DNA of 64,000 nt, taken from positions 668,827 through 732,826 of the forward strand of contig NZ_RYEV01000005.1 of assembly GCF_004138485.1 (NCBI RefSeq), given 5' to 3'. This DNA comes from Peristeroidobacter soli. Its GTDB lineage: Bacteria > Pseudomonadota > Gammaproteobacteria > Steroidobacterales > Steroidobacteraceae. Shown one piece after another: positions 37,232 to 45,171 of this stretch. Each line of letters opens with the position of its first letter. The first letter of the stretch is position 1. The notes under the pieces are model-generated. The model was not told where the DNA came from. It did not search any database and saw nothing but the letters and a program-made list of their open reading frames with translations. The position numbers and the translations under genes are program-made.

Positions 37232-38196
37232 ATGGAGTACCGCTTTACCCGCTGGAACAGGAACGCCTGGAGGCGGCGTCGCAATGGTGGGCGCGCTTGC
37301 AGGAGCCGAACGTGTCGCCGGAGGAGGTCTCGGACTGGCTCGAATGGATCGAGGCGGACGCCGACAATCGCGAGGCCTATCAGCGGATTCAGGAGTTGAC
37401 TCAACGTCTGCGAGCGACGGGGGAGCAGCGCACGAACGGGCATCGCCGGGTCTCGCGCGTGAAGTGGTACGCCGCAGCGGCGCTCGTGCTCTTGACCGTT
37501 ACAGCAGTCTCGATGTGGCGACTGCAGCCGGAGGCGCCGCGAGCGACGATGGCTTTCTCGACCCCGGTCGCCGGAATCGGTCAGGCGCCGCTGCCCGACG
37601 GCTCGAAGGTGTCGCTCGGCGGCGCGACCTCGATCGAGGCCGTGTATAGCGAAACCGTGCGGGATGTTCGCTTGAAGGAGGGTGAGGCGTTCTTCGAAGT
37701 CCATCACGAGCGCGGCCCGCGAGCCTTCATCGTGCAGTCGGGCTCGATCTCGATTCGTGCCGTCGGCACAGCGTTCAACGTGCGCAAGACGGGTGAGCGC
37801 GTGACGGTGACCGTGACTGAAGGCAAGGTGCAGATCGCGCGTTCCGGTCGCAGCGCAGGCGATCATCCGATGATCTCGGCGGGGCAACAGGCGACCTACG
37901 ATCCAGCATCGAATCGCTTGAGTGTGGTCACACGAGGTCAGGATGCGCAACGCGCGCTGGCCTGGCGCGAACAGAAGCTGGAGTTCTCGGACGATCCGCT
38001 CGACGCCGTGATCGCCAACGTCAATCGTTATTCGCCGCGCCACATCGAGGTGCGCAACGTCGATCTGCATCAGCACTTCTATACCGGAACGTTCCAACCG
38101 GATCGACTCGATGAGTGGCTGATCGCCATCGAGCGCTCATTTCCTGTGAGCATCCGCGTGAGTAACGAAGCCGTGGTGATCGAACCTCGCGAGTGA
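37228..38196 (+). CDS. Module D FecR-type anti-sigma factor
   Basis: The 322-residue protein has an N-terminal region (EAASQWWARLQEPNVSPEEV), a transmembrane helix at about 78-97 (KWYAAAALVLLTVTAVSMW) and a periplasmic FecR domain with GEAFFEVHHERGPRAFIVQ and IRAVGTAFNV. The C-terminal segment near 250-320 matches the other four FecR proteins in layout. The receptor promoter element starts directly after its TGA. Confidence 0.94.
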   Translation: MNGVPLYPLEQERLEAASQWWARLQEPNVSPEEVSDWLEWIEADADNREAYQRIQELTQRLRATGEQRTNGHRRVSRVKWYAAAALVLLTVTAVSMWRLQPEAPRATMAFSTPVAGIGQAPLPDGSKVSLGGATSIEAVYSETVRDVRLKEGEAFFEVHHERGPRAFIVQSGSISIRAVGTAFNVRKTGERVTVTVTEGKVQIARSGRSAGDHPMISAGQQATYDPASNRLSVVTRGQDAQRALAWREQKLEFSDDPLDAVIANVNRYSPRHIEVRNVDLHQHFYTGTFQPDRLDEWLIAIERSFPVSIRVSNEAVVIEPRE

Positions 38197-38231
38197 CATT
38201 TCCGCCTCGGGTTGTCCGCACGTCTTTCTTG
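38197..38231 (+). promoter_or_regulatory. Candidate module D ECF promoter in front of the receptor
   Basis: CATTTCCG, CGTCT and TCTTG occur at the same relative positions as upstream of the module D sigma gene. The element begins directly after the fecR stop and ends 33 bases before the receptor ATG. Confidence 0.65.
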
Positions 38232-38264
38232 GCATCGGACAACATTTAGAAAGGGGAGTGGAAT

Positions 38265-40673
38265 ATGCGTCTTCGTCGTGCCGTGCTCGGAGTCCTCGCA
38301 GCCGGCTTGCTCACATCATCGGGTTCCGCGCTTGCCAATGCGCTCAATACGGTTGCCAGGTTGTCGATTCAACCGCAGTCGGTGGCCTCGGCGCTGCTCG
38401 CGTTCTCCGATCAGGCCAAGGTGCAGGTCGTATCAGTAGGCTCGGAGGTTCGGGGCCGACGCAGTCCGGGCGTCGAAGGCGAATTGCCCGCACGCGAGGC
38501 GCTCGCGCGGCTGCTCATGGGAACGGGGCTGGGATTCGAGCTGATCAACGAACAGACGATTCGAGTGTTCGTCGCGGACCCCAAGGACACGAGCGCACCC
38601 GCCCAGCGCGCGATCAGCTTCACGCAATCGTCTGAAGTCTCGAGCGCATCGACCCAGAGCGTTGCGTCGCATGAGAGCGTCGATGAGGTGCGCCTGGAAG
38701 TGGTCACGGTCTTCGGGCGCACCGAGGCGGAGACGGTGCGGGAAGTGCCTCAGAGCGTGATGGTGTTCGACAAGGTGTTTCTCGAGAACACCGGCGCAAC
38801 CGATCTGTTCAACGTGCTGCGCTTCGTGCCTTCGGCGACCAACCGCCGCACCCAGATGGGCTACCTGCCTCAGGAGTTCAACATTCGCGGCTTCTACGCC
38901 GCGCAAACGCTCAACGGCACCAGCAGAAACACGATGATTCAGCCGCTCGACATGCAAGGCGTGGAGCGCGTCGAAGTGTTGATGGGACCGGCATCGGTGC
39001 TGTACGGCTCGATGGAGCCGGGCGCGGTCGTGAATCTGGTGACCAAGCAGCCGCTGGATCGATTTCATTGGGAGTTCGGCGCGGGGCTCGGCAGCTACGA
39101 CAATTACCGTGTGACCGCCGATGTCGGCGGCCCGATTTCTGAGCAGGCGCGCGCCCGACTGAACTTCGCGTATCAGGATCGCGAATCCTTCCTCGACTCC
39201 TGGTCGAGCAACAAAGTGTTCGTGGCGCCGGTGGTTGCGTTCGATCTGGGCGAGCGGACTCAGCTGCTCGCCGAAGCTCAGTATTCCCGTGAGCGCGCGC
39301 CAGCGGGTGCTTATATCGGCACGCCAGCCGCAGGGCTGATCACGCCGAATCCGTACGGCAACTACAGCCGATCGTTCTTCATCGCCGATCCGGATGAGCC
39401 GGGCGTCGGCATGGATCGCAAATCGGGTCGGGTCGCGGCTCAGCTAACGCATCGGTTCACCGACACTCTGCACGGGCGCGCCGCTGTCTCGTACACCTAC
39501 GGGGACCAGAACGACGGCAACATGTTGTCGCAGGGCTTTCTGAACAACGACTATCGCACGCTGCGCCGGTATTTCTTCATCGCCCGGGATTCCCGGAGCG
39601 ACGACTACGCCTATCACATGGACCTGTCGGGCGAGTTCGCGACCGGTCCGTTGCAGCACAAATTCTCGATCGGCGGCGAGTATGTCTCGGAGCGCGACGA
39701 TTTCAGAGACGGCCGCGGCGGGTTCTTCACCACGTCGGTGGATATCTTCGATCCAACCTACACCGCGACCTTGCCGAATCCGCTGCTGCTGAACGGCTCA
39801 CTGCTGGAAAGCGAGACTCAGGGCGTGTTCCTGCAGGATCGCGTTTCTCTGTTCGAGCGCCTGCATCTGATCGGCGGCGTGCGCTATGCGAAGATCCGCA
39901 CGTCGAATACTTTCACTCCGGCCGGCGGTACGCCGCAGCGGCCGACGAAAGTGGATCAGTCTGCCTGGCCGACGCTGTTCGGCGTGCTCTATGACGTGAG
40001 CGACAGCATTTCGATCTTCGCCAACCAGTCGAAGTCGTTCATGCCGCGCGGAGGGACCACGGGGAGTGGCGCTGCGTTCGCGCCGGAGCGCAGCGTGCAA
40101 TATGAGTTGGGCACCAAGTTCGATATCGGCCGCAGCGGGTTGAACGGCAGCGTCGCGCTGTTCCAGGTCGAGAAGCCCAACGTGCTCACCGTGGATCTGG
40201 CCAATCCGGGCTTCCAGGTGCCGCTCGGAAAAGTCACATCGCAGGGCGCTGAAGTTTCGGTGCAGGGATATCTGCGTCCCAACTGGTCGATGTACGCGTC
40301 GTATGCTTACTCCGACACAGAGGTGGAGAGCAACAGCCCGGCCCTCGATGGCAATCGGCTCAGTCATGCGCCTGGCGACACGGTGTCGCTGATGACTCGC
40401 TACGATCTGCAGTCCGGGGTGCTGGCGGGGCTCGGCTTCTCGGCCGCGGCCAACTACGTTGCCGATCGCTACATCGACGATGGCAACATGCTGCTGCTGC
40501 CGAGCTATACGCGTATCGACCTCGGTGTCTATTACACATTCAGCGAACGGACGGATTTCAGCCTGCTGCTGAACAATGTCACCGATGAGGATGTGTTCTC
40601 GGGCTCCGGTCCCAATCTGGTGGAGCTGGATCTGCCGCGTAACGTGCTGGCACGAATCAACTTCAGAATGTGA
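38265..40673 (+). CDS. Module D STN-domain TonB-dependent receptor, siderophore-receptor type
   Basis: With GGGGAG upstream, this ATG gives an 802-residue receptor with a signal peptide (to about residue 26). The STN domain is at about 30-105 (LSIQPQSVASALLAFSDQAK). The plug includes REVPQSVMVFDKVF, FNIRGFYAAQTLNG and VERVEVLMGPASVLYGSMEP, and the barrel ends RNVLARINFRM. The plug type resembles ferric-siderophore receptors. Hydrolase genes on both sides favour a peptidic ligand. The next gene starts 14 bases downstream. Confidence 0.94.
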   Translation: MRLRRAVLGVLAAGLLTSSGSALANALNTVARLSIQPQSVASALLAFSDQAKVQVVSVGSEVRGRRSPGVEGELPAREALARLLMGTGLGFELINEQTIRVFVADPKDTSAPAQRAISFTQSSEVSSASTQSVASHESVDEVRLEVVTVFGRTEAETVREVPQSVMVFDKVFLENTGATDLFNVLRFVPSATNRRTQMGYLPQEFNIRGFYAAQTLNGTSRNTMIQPLDMQGVERVEVLMGPASVLYGSMEPGAVVNLVTKQPLDRFHWEFGAGLGSYDNYRVTADVGGPISEQARARLNFAYQDRESFLDSWSSNKVFVAPVVAFDLGERTQLLAEAQYSRERAPAGAYIGTPAAGLITPNPYGNYSRSFFIADPDEPGVGMDRKSGRVAAQLTHRFTDTLHGRAAVSYTYGDQNDGNMLSQGFLNNDYRTLRRYFFIARDSRSDDYAYHMDLSGEFATGPLQHKFSIGGEYVSERDDFRDGRGGFFTTSVDIFDPTYTATLPNPLLLNGSLLESETQGVFLQDRVSLFERLHLIGGVRYAKIRTSNTFTPAGGTPQRPTKVDQSAWPTLFGVLYDVSDSISIFANQSKSFMPRGGTTGSGAAFAPERSVQYELGTKFDIGRSGLNGSVALFQVEKPNVLTVDLANPGFQVPLGKVTSQGAEVSVQGYLRPNWSMYASYAYSDTEVESNSPALDGNRLSHAPGDTVSLMTRYDLQSGVLAGLGFSAAANYVADRYIDDGNMLLLPSYTRIDLGVYYTFSERTDFSLLLNNVTDEDVFSGSGPNLVELDLPRNVLARINFRM

Positions 40674-40687
40674 TTCGCGGGTCAGCC

Positions 40688-42367
40688 ATGCAACGTTTAT
40701 TCGCTCTCCTGCTGGTGCTGGTTGCGAGCGGCATCGCGCAGGCATCGACAACCGATCGGAACAAGGAAGCGTCGGTCGACGCTTTGTTTGCCGAGCTCGC
40801 GGCGCCGGGCAGTCCCGGCGCTGCGGTGGGCATCTATCGAGGCGGTCGCGTGATCTTCGCGAAGGGCTATGGGCTCGCCGATCTGGAGTCCGGCGCGCCC
40901 ATCACGCCGCGGACACCGTTTCACGTGGCGAGCATGTCCAAGCAGTTCGCGGCGTTCGCCATCGCGCTGCTCGCTCGCGAGGGCAAGGTCGATCTCGATG
41001 CCGACGTGCGCACCTATCTGCCTTACTTTCCCGATCTTGGCGTGAAGATCACCACCCGGCAGCTGATTCAGCACACCAGCGGCCTGCGCGATCAGATGAC
41101 ATTGTTCATGCTCGGCGGTCGCGACATACGCGACGTGCTGCGCCAGGAGCAGGTCATCCAGATGGTCAAGCGGCAGCAGGCGCTCGAGTTTGCGCCGGGA
41201 ACGCGCTTCAAGTACTCCAACACCGGCTACACCTTGCTCGCGGAGATCGTGCGCTCGGTGACGGGTAAAACGCTGCGCCAATTCACCACCGAGCGCATAT
41301 TTACGCCGCTCGGCATGAAGCACACGTTCTTTTACGATGACGTGCGGGAGGTAGTGCCCGGGCGCGCGCACTCCTACTATCGAGAGGGAGACGGGCCGTG
41401 GCTGCGCTATCTGCTGAATCTCGAAATGGTCGGCGCCTCCAATCTGACCACCACCGTCGAAGATCTCGCGCTGTGGGCCGGCAATTTCAGCAAGCCGCGA
41501 GTCGGCGATGCCGCGTTGATCGATCAGGTCAGCCGCGGCGGGACATTGAACGACGGCACGCCGACCCACTATGGCTTCGGCCTGTTCGAGCTGCCTGAGT
41601 TCGAGCCGTCCGTGGGCGGCCGTCGCGCCATTGGCCACAGCGGCTCGGACGCGATGTTCCTTACGTACTTCGTGTACTACCCCGAGCATGACTTCGCGAT
41701 CACGATCCTGGCGAATACGGGCATTGATCTGCCAAAACGGATCGCAGCCATCGCCGATCTTTATTTGCCGCCGAACGAGTCACCGGCGAGCACCGTGCCT
41801 GCCATCGTCGCGCCGCCTGCGTTCGCTCAGCTCGAGGCGCTGGTGGGAACCTATCTGCATCCTGCTAACAGGTCGGTCACGCTCGAGCGCAAAGGTGACC
41901 GTCTGGTGGGGCGAGAGCGTTATTCGAGCGAAGTCTTCGAGGTGGTGTTTCGTGCCGACGGCAGCTTCGACGTAGGTCCGCGCCGACGATATTCCTTCCG
42001 CGCCGTTCGTGCAGCCAGCGGCGCAGTGGTGGCACTCGAACGTGTGCAGGTTTCTGGCTTGCCCAGCGACCGATTCGAACGCGTCGCGCGAGTGACGAGC
42101 AGTGCGGCGGAGCTGGCCCGGCTTGCGGGCGACTATCGCAGCGATGAGCTGGATATCACGTACACCATCGGCGTCGAGAACGGCCGGCTGGTCGCGCGCT
42201 CGCAGTGGCTCGTGGATCCAATCCTGCTGACACAGGTCACTGCCGATCATTTCGACTCGGACAGCTTCCGTCCCACCCTCGTGTCGTTCGTGCGCGATGC
42301 GAAGGGCCAGCCCACTCAACTGATTCTGGACACCGTCGGCGTGCGGCTGCGACGGGTCACCCACTAA
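40688..42367 (+). CDS. Secreted serine hydrolase, S12/D-aminopeptidase-like with C-terminal domains
   Basis: The ATG at 40688 begins a signal peptide (LFALLLVLVASGIAQAS) and gives 559 residues. Motifs are SMSK (Ser82, Lys85), YSN (Tyr176, Asn178) and HSG (His317). About 180 residues beyond the catalytic domain contain two repeated units (LEALVGTYLHPAN and LARLAGDYRSDEL), recalling the B and C domains of D-aminopeptidases. It is more diverged from the three close paralogues in this window. Position after the module D receptor suggests processing of that receptor's ligand. Confidence 0.88.
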   Translation: MQRLFALLLVLVASGIAQASTTDRNKEASVDALFAELAAPGSPGAAVGIYRGGRVIFAKGYGLADLESGAPITPRTPFHVASMSKQFAAFAIALLAREGKVDLDADVRTYLPYFPDLGVKITTRQLIQHTSGLRDQMTLFMLGGRDIRDVLRQEQVIQMVKRQQALEFAPGTRFKYSNTGYTLLAEIVRSVTGKTLRQFTTERIFTPLGMKHTFFYDDVREVVPGRAHSYYREGDGPWLRYLLNLEMVGASNLTTTVEDLALWAGNFSKPRVGDAALIDQVSRGGTLNDGTPTHYGFGLFELPEFEPSVGGRRAIGHSGSDAMFLTYFVYYPEHDFAITILANTGIDLPKRIAAIADLYLPPNESPASTVPAIVAPPAFAQLEALVGTYLHPANRSVTLERKGDRLVGRERYSSEVFEVVFRADGSFDVGPRRRYSFRAVRAASGAVVALERVQVSGLPSDRFERVARVTSSAAELARLAGDYRSDELDITYTIGVENGRLVARSQWLVDPILLTQVTADHFDSDSFRPTLVSFVRDAKGQPTQLILDTVGVRLRRVTH

Positions 42368-42392
42368 TTTTTTTCAGGCCTGGAGGTCAATC

Positions 42393-43883
42393 ATGCGACA
42401 ACTGTTGCGCGCAGGGATTTGCGTTGCCATTTCATTGAGTGCCGTACCTGCGTGGGCCAGCTCAGATCGCTTCAGCGCGGCGCGCGCGCTGATTCAAGAG
42501 CAGATCACCGAGAAGAACATTCCATCGATCGCCGTCGCGGTCGTGCAGGATGGCAAGATCGTTTGGGAAGAAGGCTTCGGCTGGGCGGATCGAGAGAACC
42601 GTGTGCCCGCGACCGAGCACACGATGTATTCGCTGGCCTCGCTCTCCAAGTCCTTCACCTCGACGGGACTGATGACCCTGGTGCAGGCGGGCAAGGTCGA
42701 TCTGGATCGACCCGTCAATGATTATCTAGGCGAGGCGCAGCTGACCGTGCGTATCGGCGATGGCAACCAGGCCACGGTGCGCCGGGTCGGCAATCACACG
42801 TCGGGTATTCCTGGAGCGGGGCAGACGTTCTTCGGAACGGAGGAGCTGAGCCACATGCCGCCGCAGGTGCTGGCGTTACAGCGTTACGCGCAGATCATGA
42901 AGCCGCCGGGTGAGCGTTTCGAATATTCGAACGTGGGCTACGGTGTGCTCGATTATTTGATCGCACACGTCTCTGGCAGGAGCTATGCGGACTATCTGCG
43001 CCAGGAGGTGTTCATTCCGTTGGGGTTGACGCACACCTCGGTGGACATCGGTCCAGGCCTGGAAAAGCACGCCGCCGTGCGCTACGACCGGCTTGGCGAT
43101 CCGATCCCGTTCTACAATCACACCGAGCCGGGCTCCGCGTCGGTGTATTCCAGTGCGCACGATCTGGCGCGTTTCGGGCTGTTCATCATGAAGGACCGTC
43201 AGCGCGATCAGAAAGCGATCCTGAGCAATGCGTCCATCGATGAGATGATGCGTGCGCCGATCATGGTTCGCCCCGGCAACGGCTACGCGTTCGGTTGGCA
43301 GGTGCAGGCCAAAGGCGGCTACACCGTGCAGGGCCACGGCGGTTCGAGTAACGGCGTCAAAACGTTCTTCAACATGATTCCCGAAAAGCGAGTGGGCGTG
43401 GTGTTGTTGGCCAACGCCAATGACATTGGGTTCGGGCCGATCAGTCTCGCGATCTTCAAGGCACTGCTGCCGCAGTGGCGCGAGGTCGGCACGGATCTGA
43501 ACGTTCGCGACGCGGCCCCGGACGAGCCGCTCAAGCCGGATTCGAGCCTGCTCGGCGACTGGAGCGGAAACATCCAGACGCACGAGGGCGCGCAGCCGAT
43601 GAAGCTGCAGATCCTCGCCTCGGGCGACATTCATCTGCAGATCGCCGATCAGTTGCCGACGTTGCTCAGCCAGGCGGCGTTTCGTAACGGCTTGCTGTCG
43701 GGGGTAGCGCCGGCCTTGATCGAGACCTCCGATACGCGGCGTAGTCCGCACACCGTCGACGTGGCCTTGCAATTGCGCGATGGCGTGCTGAATGGCTATG
43801 TCCGCGCCAGCGCAGAGGACAAGTCGCGCCAGTTTTGGATCTACTCGCTGCCTTACTGGACCGAACTGCGCCGCTCGCAGTGA
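42393..43883 (+). CDS. Secreted serine hydrolase, beta-lactamase/S12 fold (paralogue 3)
   Basis: This 496-residue exported protein has SLSK (Ser83, Lys86), YSN (Tyr178, Asn180) and HGG (His315). It shares layout and the block TGLMTLVQAGKVDL with the two module C paralogues 15-17 kb away, and the C-terminal end WIYSLPYWTEL matches paralogue 1 (WIYGLPYWTEL). It lies 25 bases after the preceding hydrolase and closes the module D operon. The macA promoter starts 30 bases beyond its stop. Confidence 0.88.
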   Translation: MRQLLRAGICVAISLSAVPAWASSDRFSAARALIQEQITEKNIPSIAVAVVQDGKIVWEEGFGWADRENRVPATEHTMYSLASLSKSFTSTGLMTLVQAGKVDLDRPVNDYLGEAQLTVRIGDGNQATVRRVGNHTSGIPGAGQTFFGTEELSHMPPQVLALQRYAQIMKPPGERFEYSNVGYGVLDYLIAHVSGRSYADYLRQEVFIPLGLTHTSVDIGPGLEKHAAVRYDRLGDPIPFYNHTEPGSASVYSSAHDLARFGLFIMKDRQRDQKAILSNASIDEMMRAPIMVRPGNGYAFGWQVQAKGGYTVQGHGGSSNGVKTFFNMIPEKRVGVVLLANANDIGFGPISLAIFKALLPQWREVGTDLNVRDAAPDEPLKPDSSLLGDWSGNIQTHEGAQPMKLQILASGDIHLQIADQLPTLLSQAAFRNGLLSGVAPALIETSDTRRSPHTVDVALQLRDGVLNGYVRASAEDKSRQFWIYSLPYWTELRRSQ

Positions 43884-43912
43884 CCAAGCGGCCAGTGAAT
43901 CTGGCGTGTTTG

Positions 43913-43980
43913 CGAAATGCTTACACTCCATTTTCACTGGCCTTACGTACCTTGCAGCCGGGGCGTGGCATATAGCGTCC
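43913..43980 (+). promoter_or_regulatory. macA promoter sharing CTTAC boxes and CATATA element with the luxR promoter
   Basis: The element aligns without gaps to 31859-31926. CTTAC boxes are at 43920 and 43942, TTTTCAC lies between them, CATATA is at 43969-43974, and the ATG follows six bases later. No Shine-Dalgarno sequence fits between CATATA and the ATG, which supports a leaderless macA mRNA. Confidence 0.7.
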
Positions 43981-45171
43981 ATGTCTAAGTCACTCATGCG
44001 CCCCGTGTTCGTCAGCCTCGCCGCGTTGGCCGCTTTGGGCGCGCTCGGATACGGCGGTTCCAAGCTGTTCGCGAGCACGACGGAGTCGGCGTACATCACC
44101 GCCGAAGCCCGCGTCGAGGACCTGGAGCTCACCATCCTCGCCAGCGGCCTCATCGAGCCGATCAAGCTGGTCAACGTCGGCGCGCAGGTGTCGGGCCAGT
44201 TGCGCAAGCTCGAGGTCAAAGTGGGCGATCGGGTCGAAGCCGGTCAGCTCATCGGCCAGATCGATTCTCTGCCTCAACAGAACAAGTTGCGTAATGCGGA
44301 AGCGGCGCTCGGCAATGTTCGGGCGCAGCGGCTGGCGCGGCTCGCGGCACTCAAGCAGGCCGAGCTCGTTTACGAGCGTCAGACCAACATGCTGGCGGCC
44401 GATGCCACGCCGCGCGAAGAGTTCGAGGCGGCCGAAGCGGCACTCGAAACGACGCGCGCCGAAATTCACGCGCTCGACGCTCAAATCCGGCAGGCCGAGA
44501 TCACCGTCGATATTGCCAAGGTCGATCTCGGCTACACGCGCATCACCGCGCCCATCAGTGGCGTCGTGGTGGCGGTCGTGACGGAAGAGGGACGCACCGT
44601 CAATGCGAACCAGTCGGCGCCGACCATCGTCATGATCGCGAAGCTGGATGTCATGCGCGTCAAGGCGGAAATCTCCGAAGCCGACGTGACGAGGGTGCGC
44701 ACCGGACAGAAAGTTTATTTCACCACCTTGGGCGAACCTGACAAACGGTTCCGCTCGACACTGCGAACGGTCGAGCCGGCGCCCGCCGCCATTGCCAGCC
44801 AGGCTGCGGGATCGTCCAGCGCGAGTGCGGCCCAGACCGCGGCGACCGCGAGCGCCGTGTACTACAACGGATTGTTTGAAATGCCGAATCCGGACGGCGA
44901 GCTGCGGCCTTCGATGACGGCTCAGGTGTCGATCGTGCTGGAAGAAGCTCCCGGCGCATTGGTGATTCCCGCGACGGCGCTCGGCAAGAAAACCCCCTCG
45001 GGTCTGTACAAGATCCGGGTGCTGGATGGCACCGGCCGGGCGGTATCCAAAGAGATCAAGGTCGGATTGAACAACAACATCTCAGCGCAGGTCCTCGAAG
45101 GCTTGCAGCCTGGAGAGCACGTCGTCGTCGGCGACTCTGCAGGTGCCGCGCCCAGCGGGAGAGCGAGGTGA
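43981..45171 (+). CDS. macA: MacA-like periplasmic adaptor (membrane fusion) protein
   Basis: The ATG at 43981 gives 396 residues; upstream in-frame codons run through the promoter. An N-terminal membrane anchor (VFVSLAALAALGALGYGGS) is followed by a biotinyl-lipoyl half (GAQVSGQLRKLEVKVGDRVE), a coiled-coil hairpin at about 100-185, the second lipoyl half (ITAPISGVVVAVVTEEGRTV) and beta-barrel/membrane-proximal domains. It should bridge MacB and the outer-membrane factor. The stop overlaps the macB start by four bases. Confidence 0.93.
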   Translation: MSKSLMRPVFVSLAALAALGALGYGGSKLFASTTESAYITAEARVEDLELTILASGLIEPIKLVNVGAQVSGQLRKLEVKVGDRVEAGQLIGQIDSLPQQNKLRNAEAALGNVRAQRLARLAALKQAELVYERQTNMLAADATPREEFEAAEAALETTRAEIHALDAQIRQAEITVDIAKVDLGYTRITAPISGVVVAVVTEEGRTVNANQSAPTIVMIAKLDVMRVKAEISEADVTRVRTGQKVYFTTLGEPDKRFRSTLRTVEPAPAAIASQAAGSSSASAAQTAATASAVYYNGLFEMPNPDGELRPSMTAQVSIVLEEAPGALVIPATALGKKTPSGLYKIRVLDGTGRAVSKEIKVGLNNNISAQVLEGLQPGEHVVVGDSAGAAPSGRAR

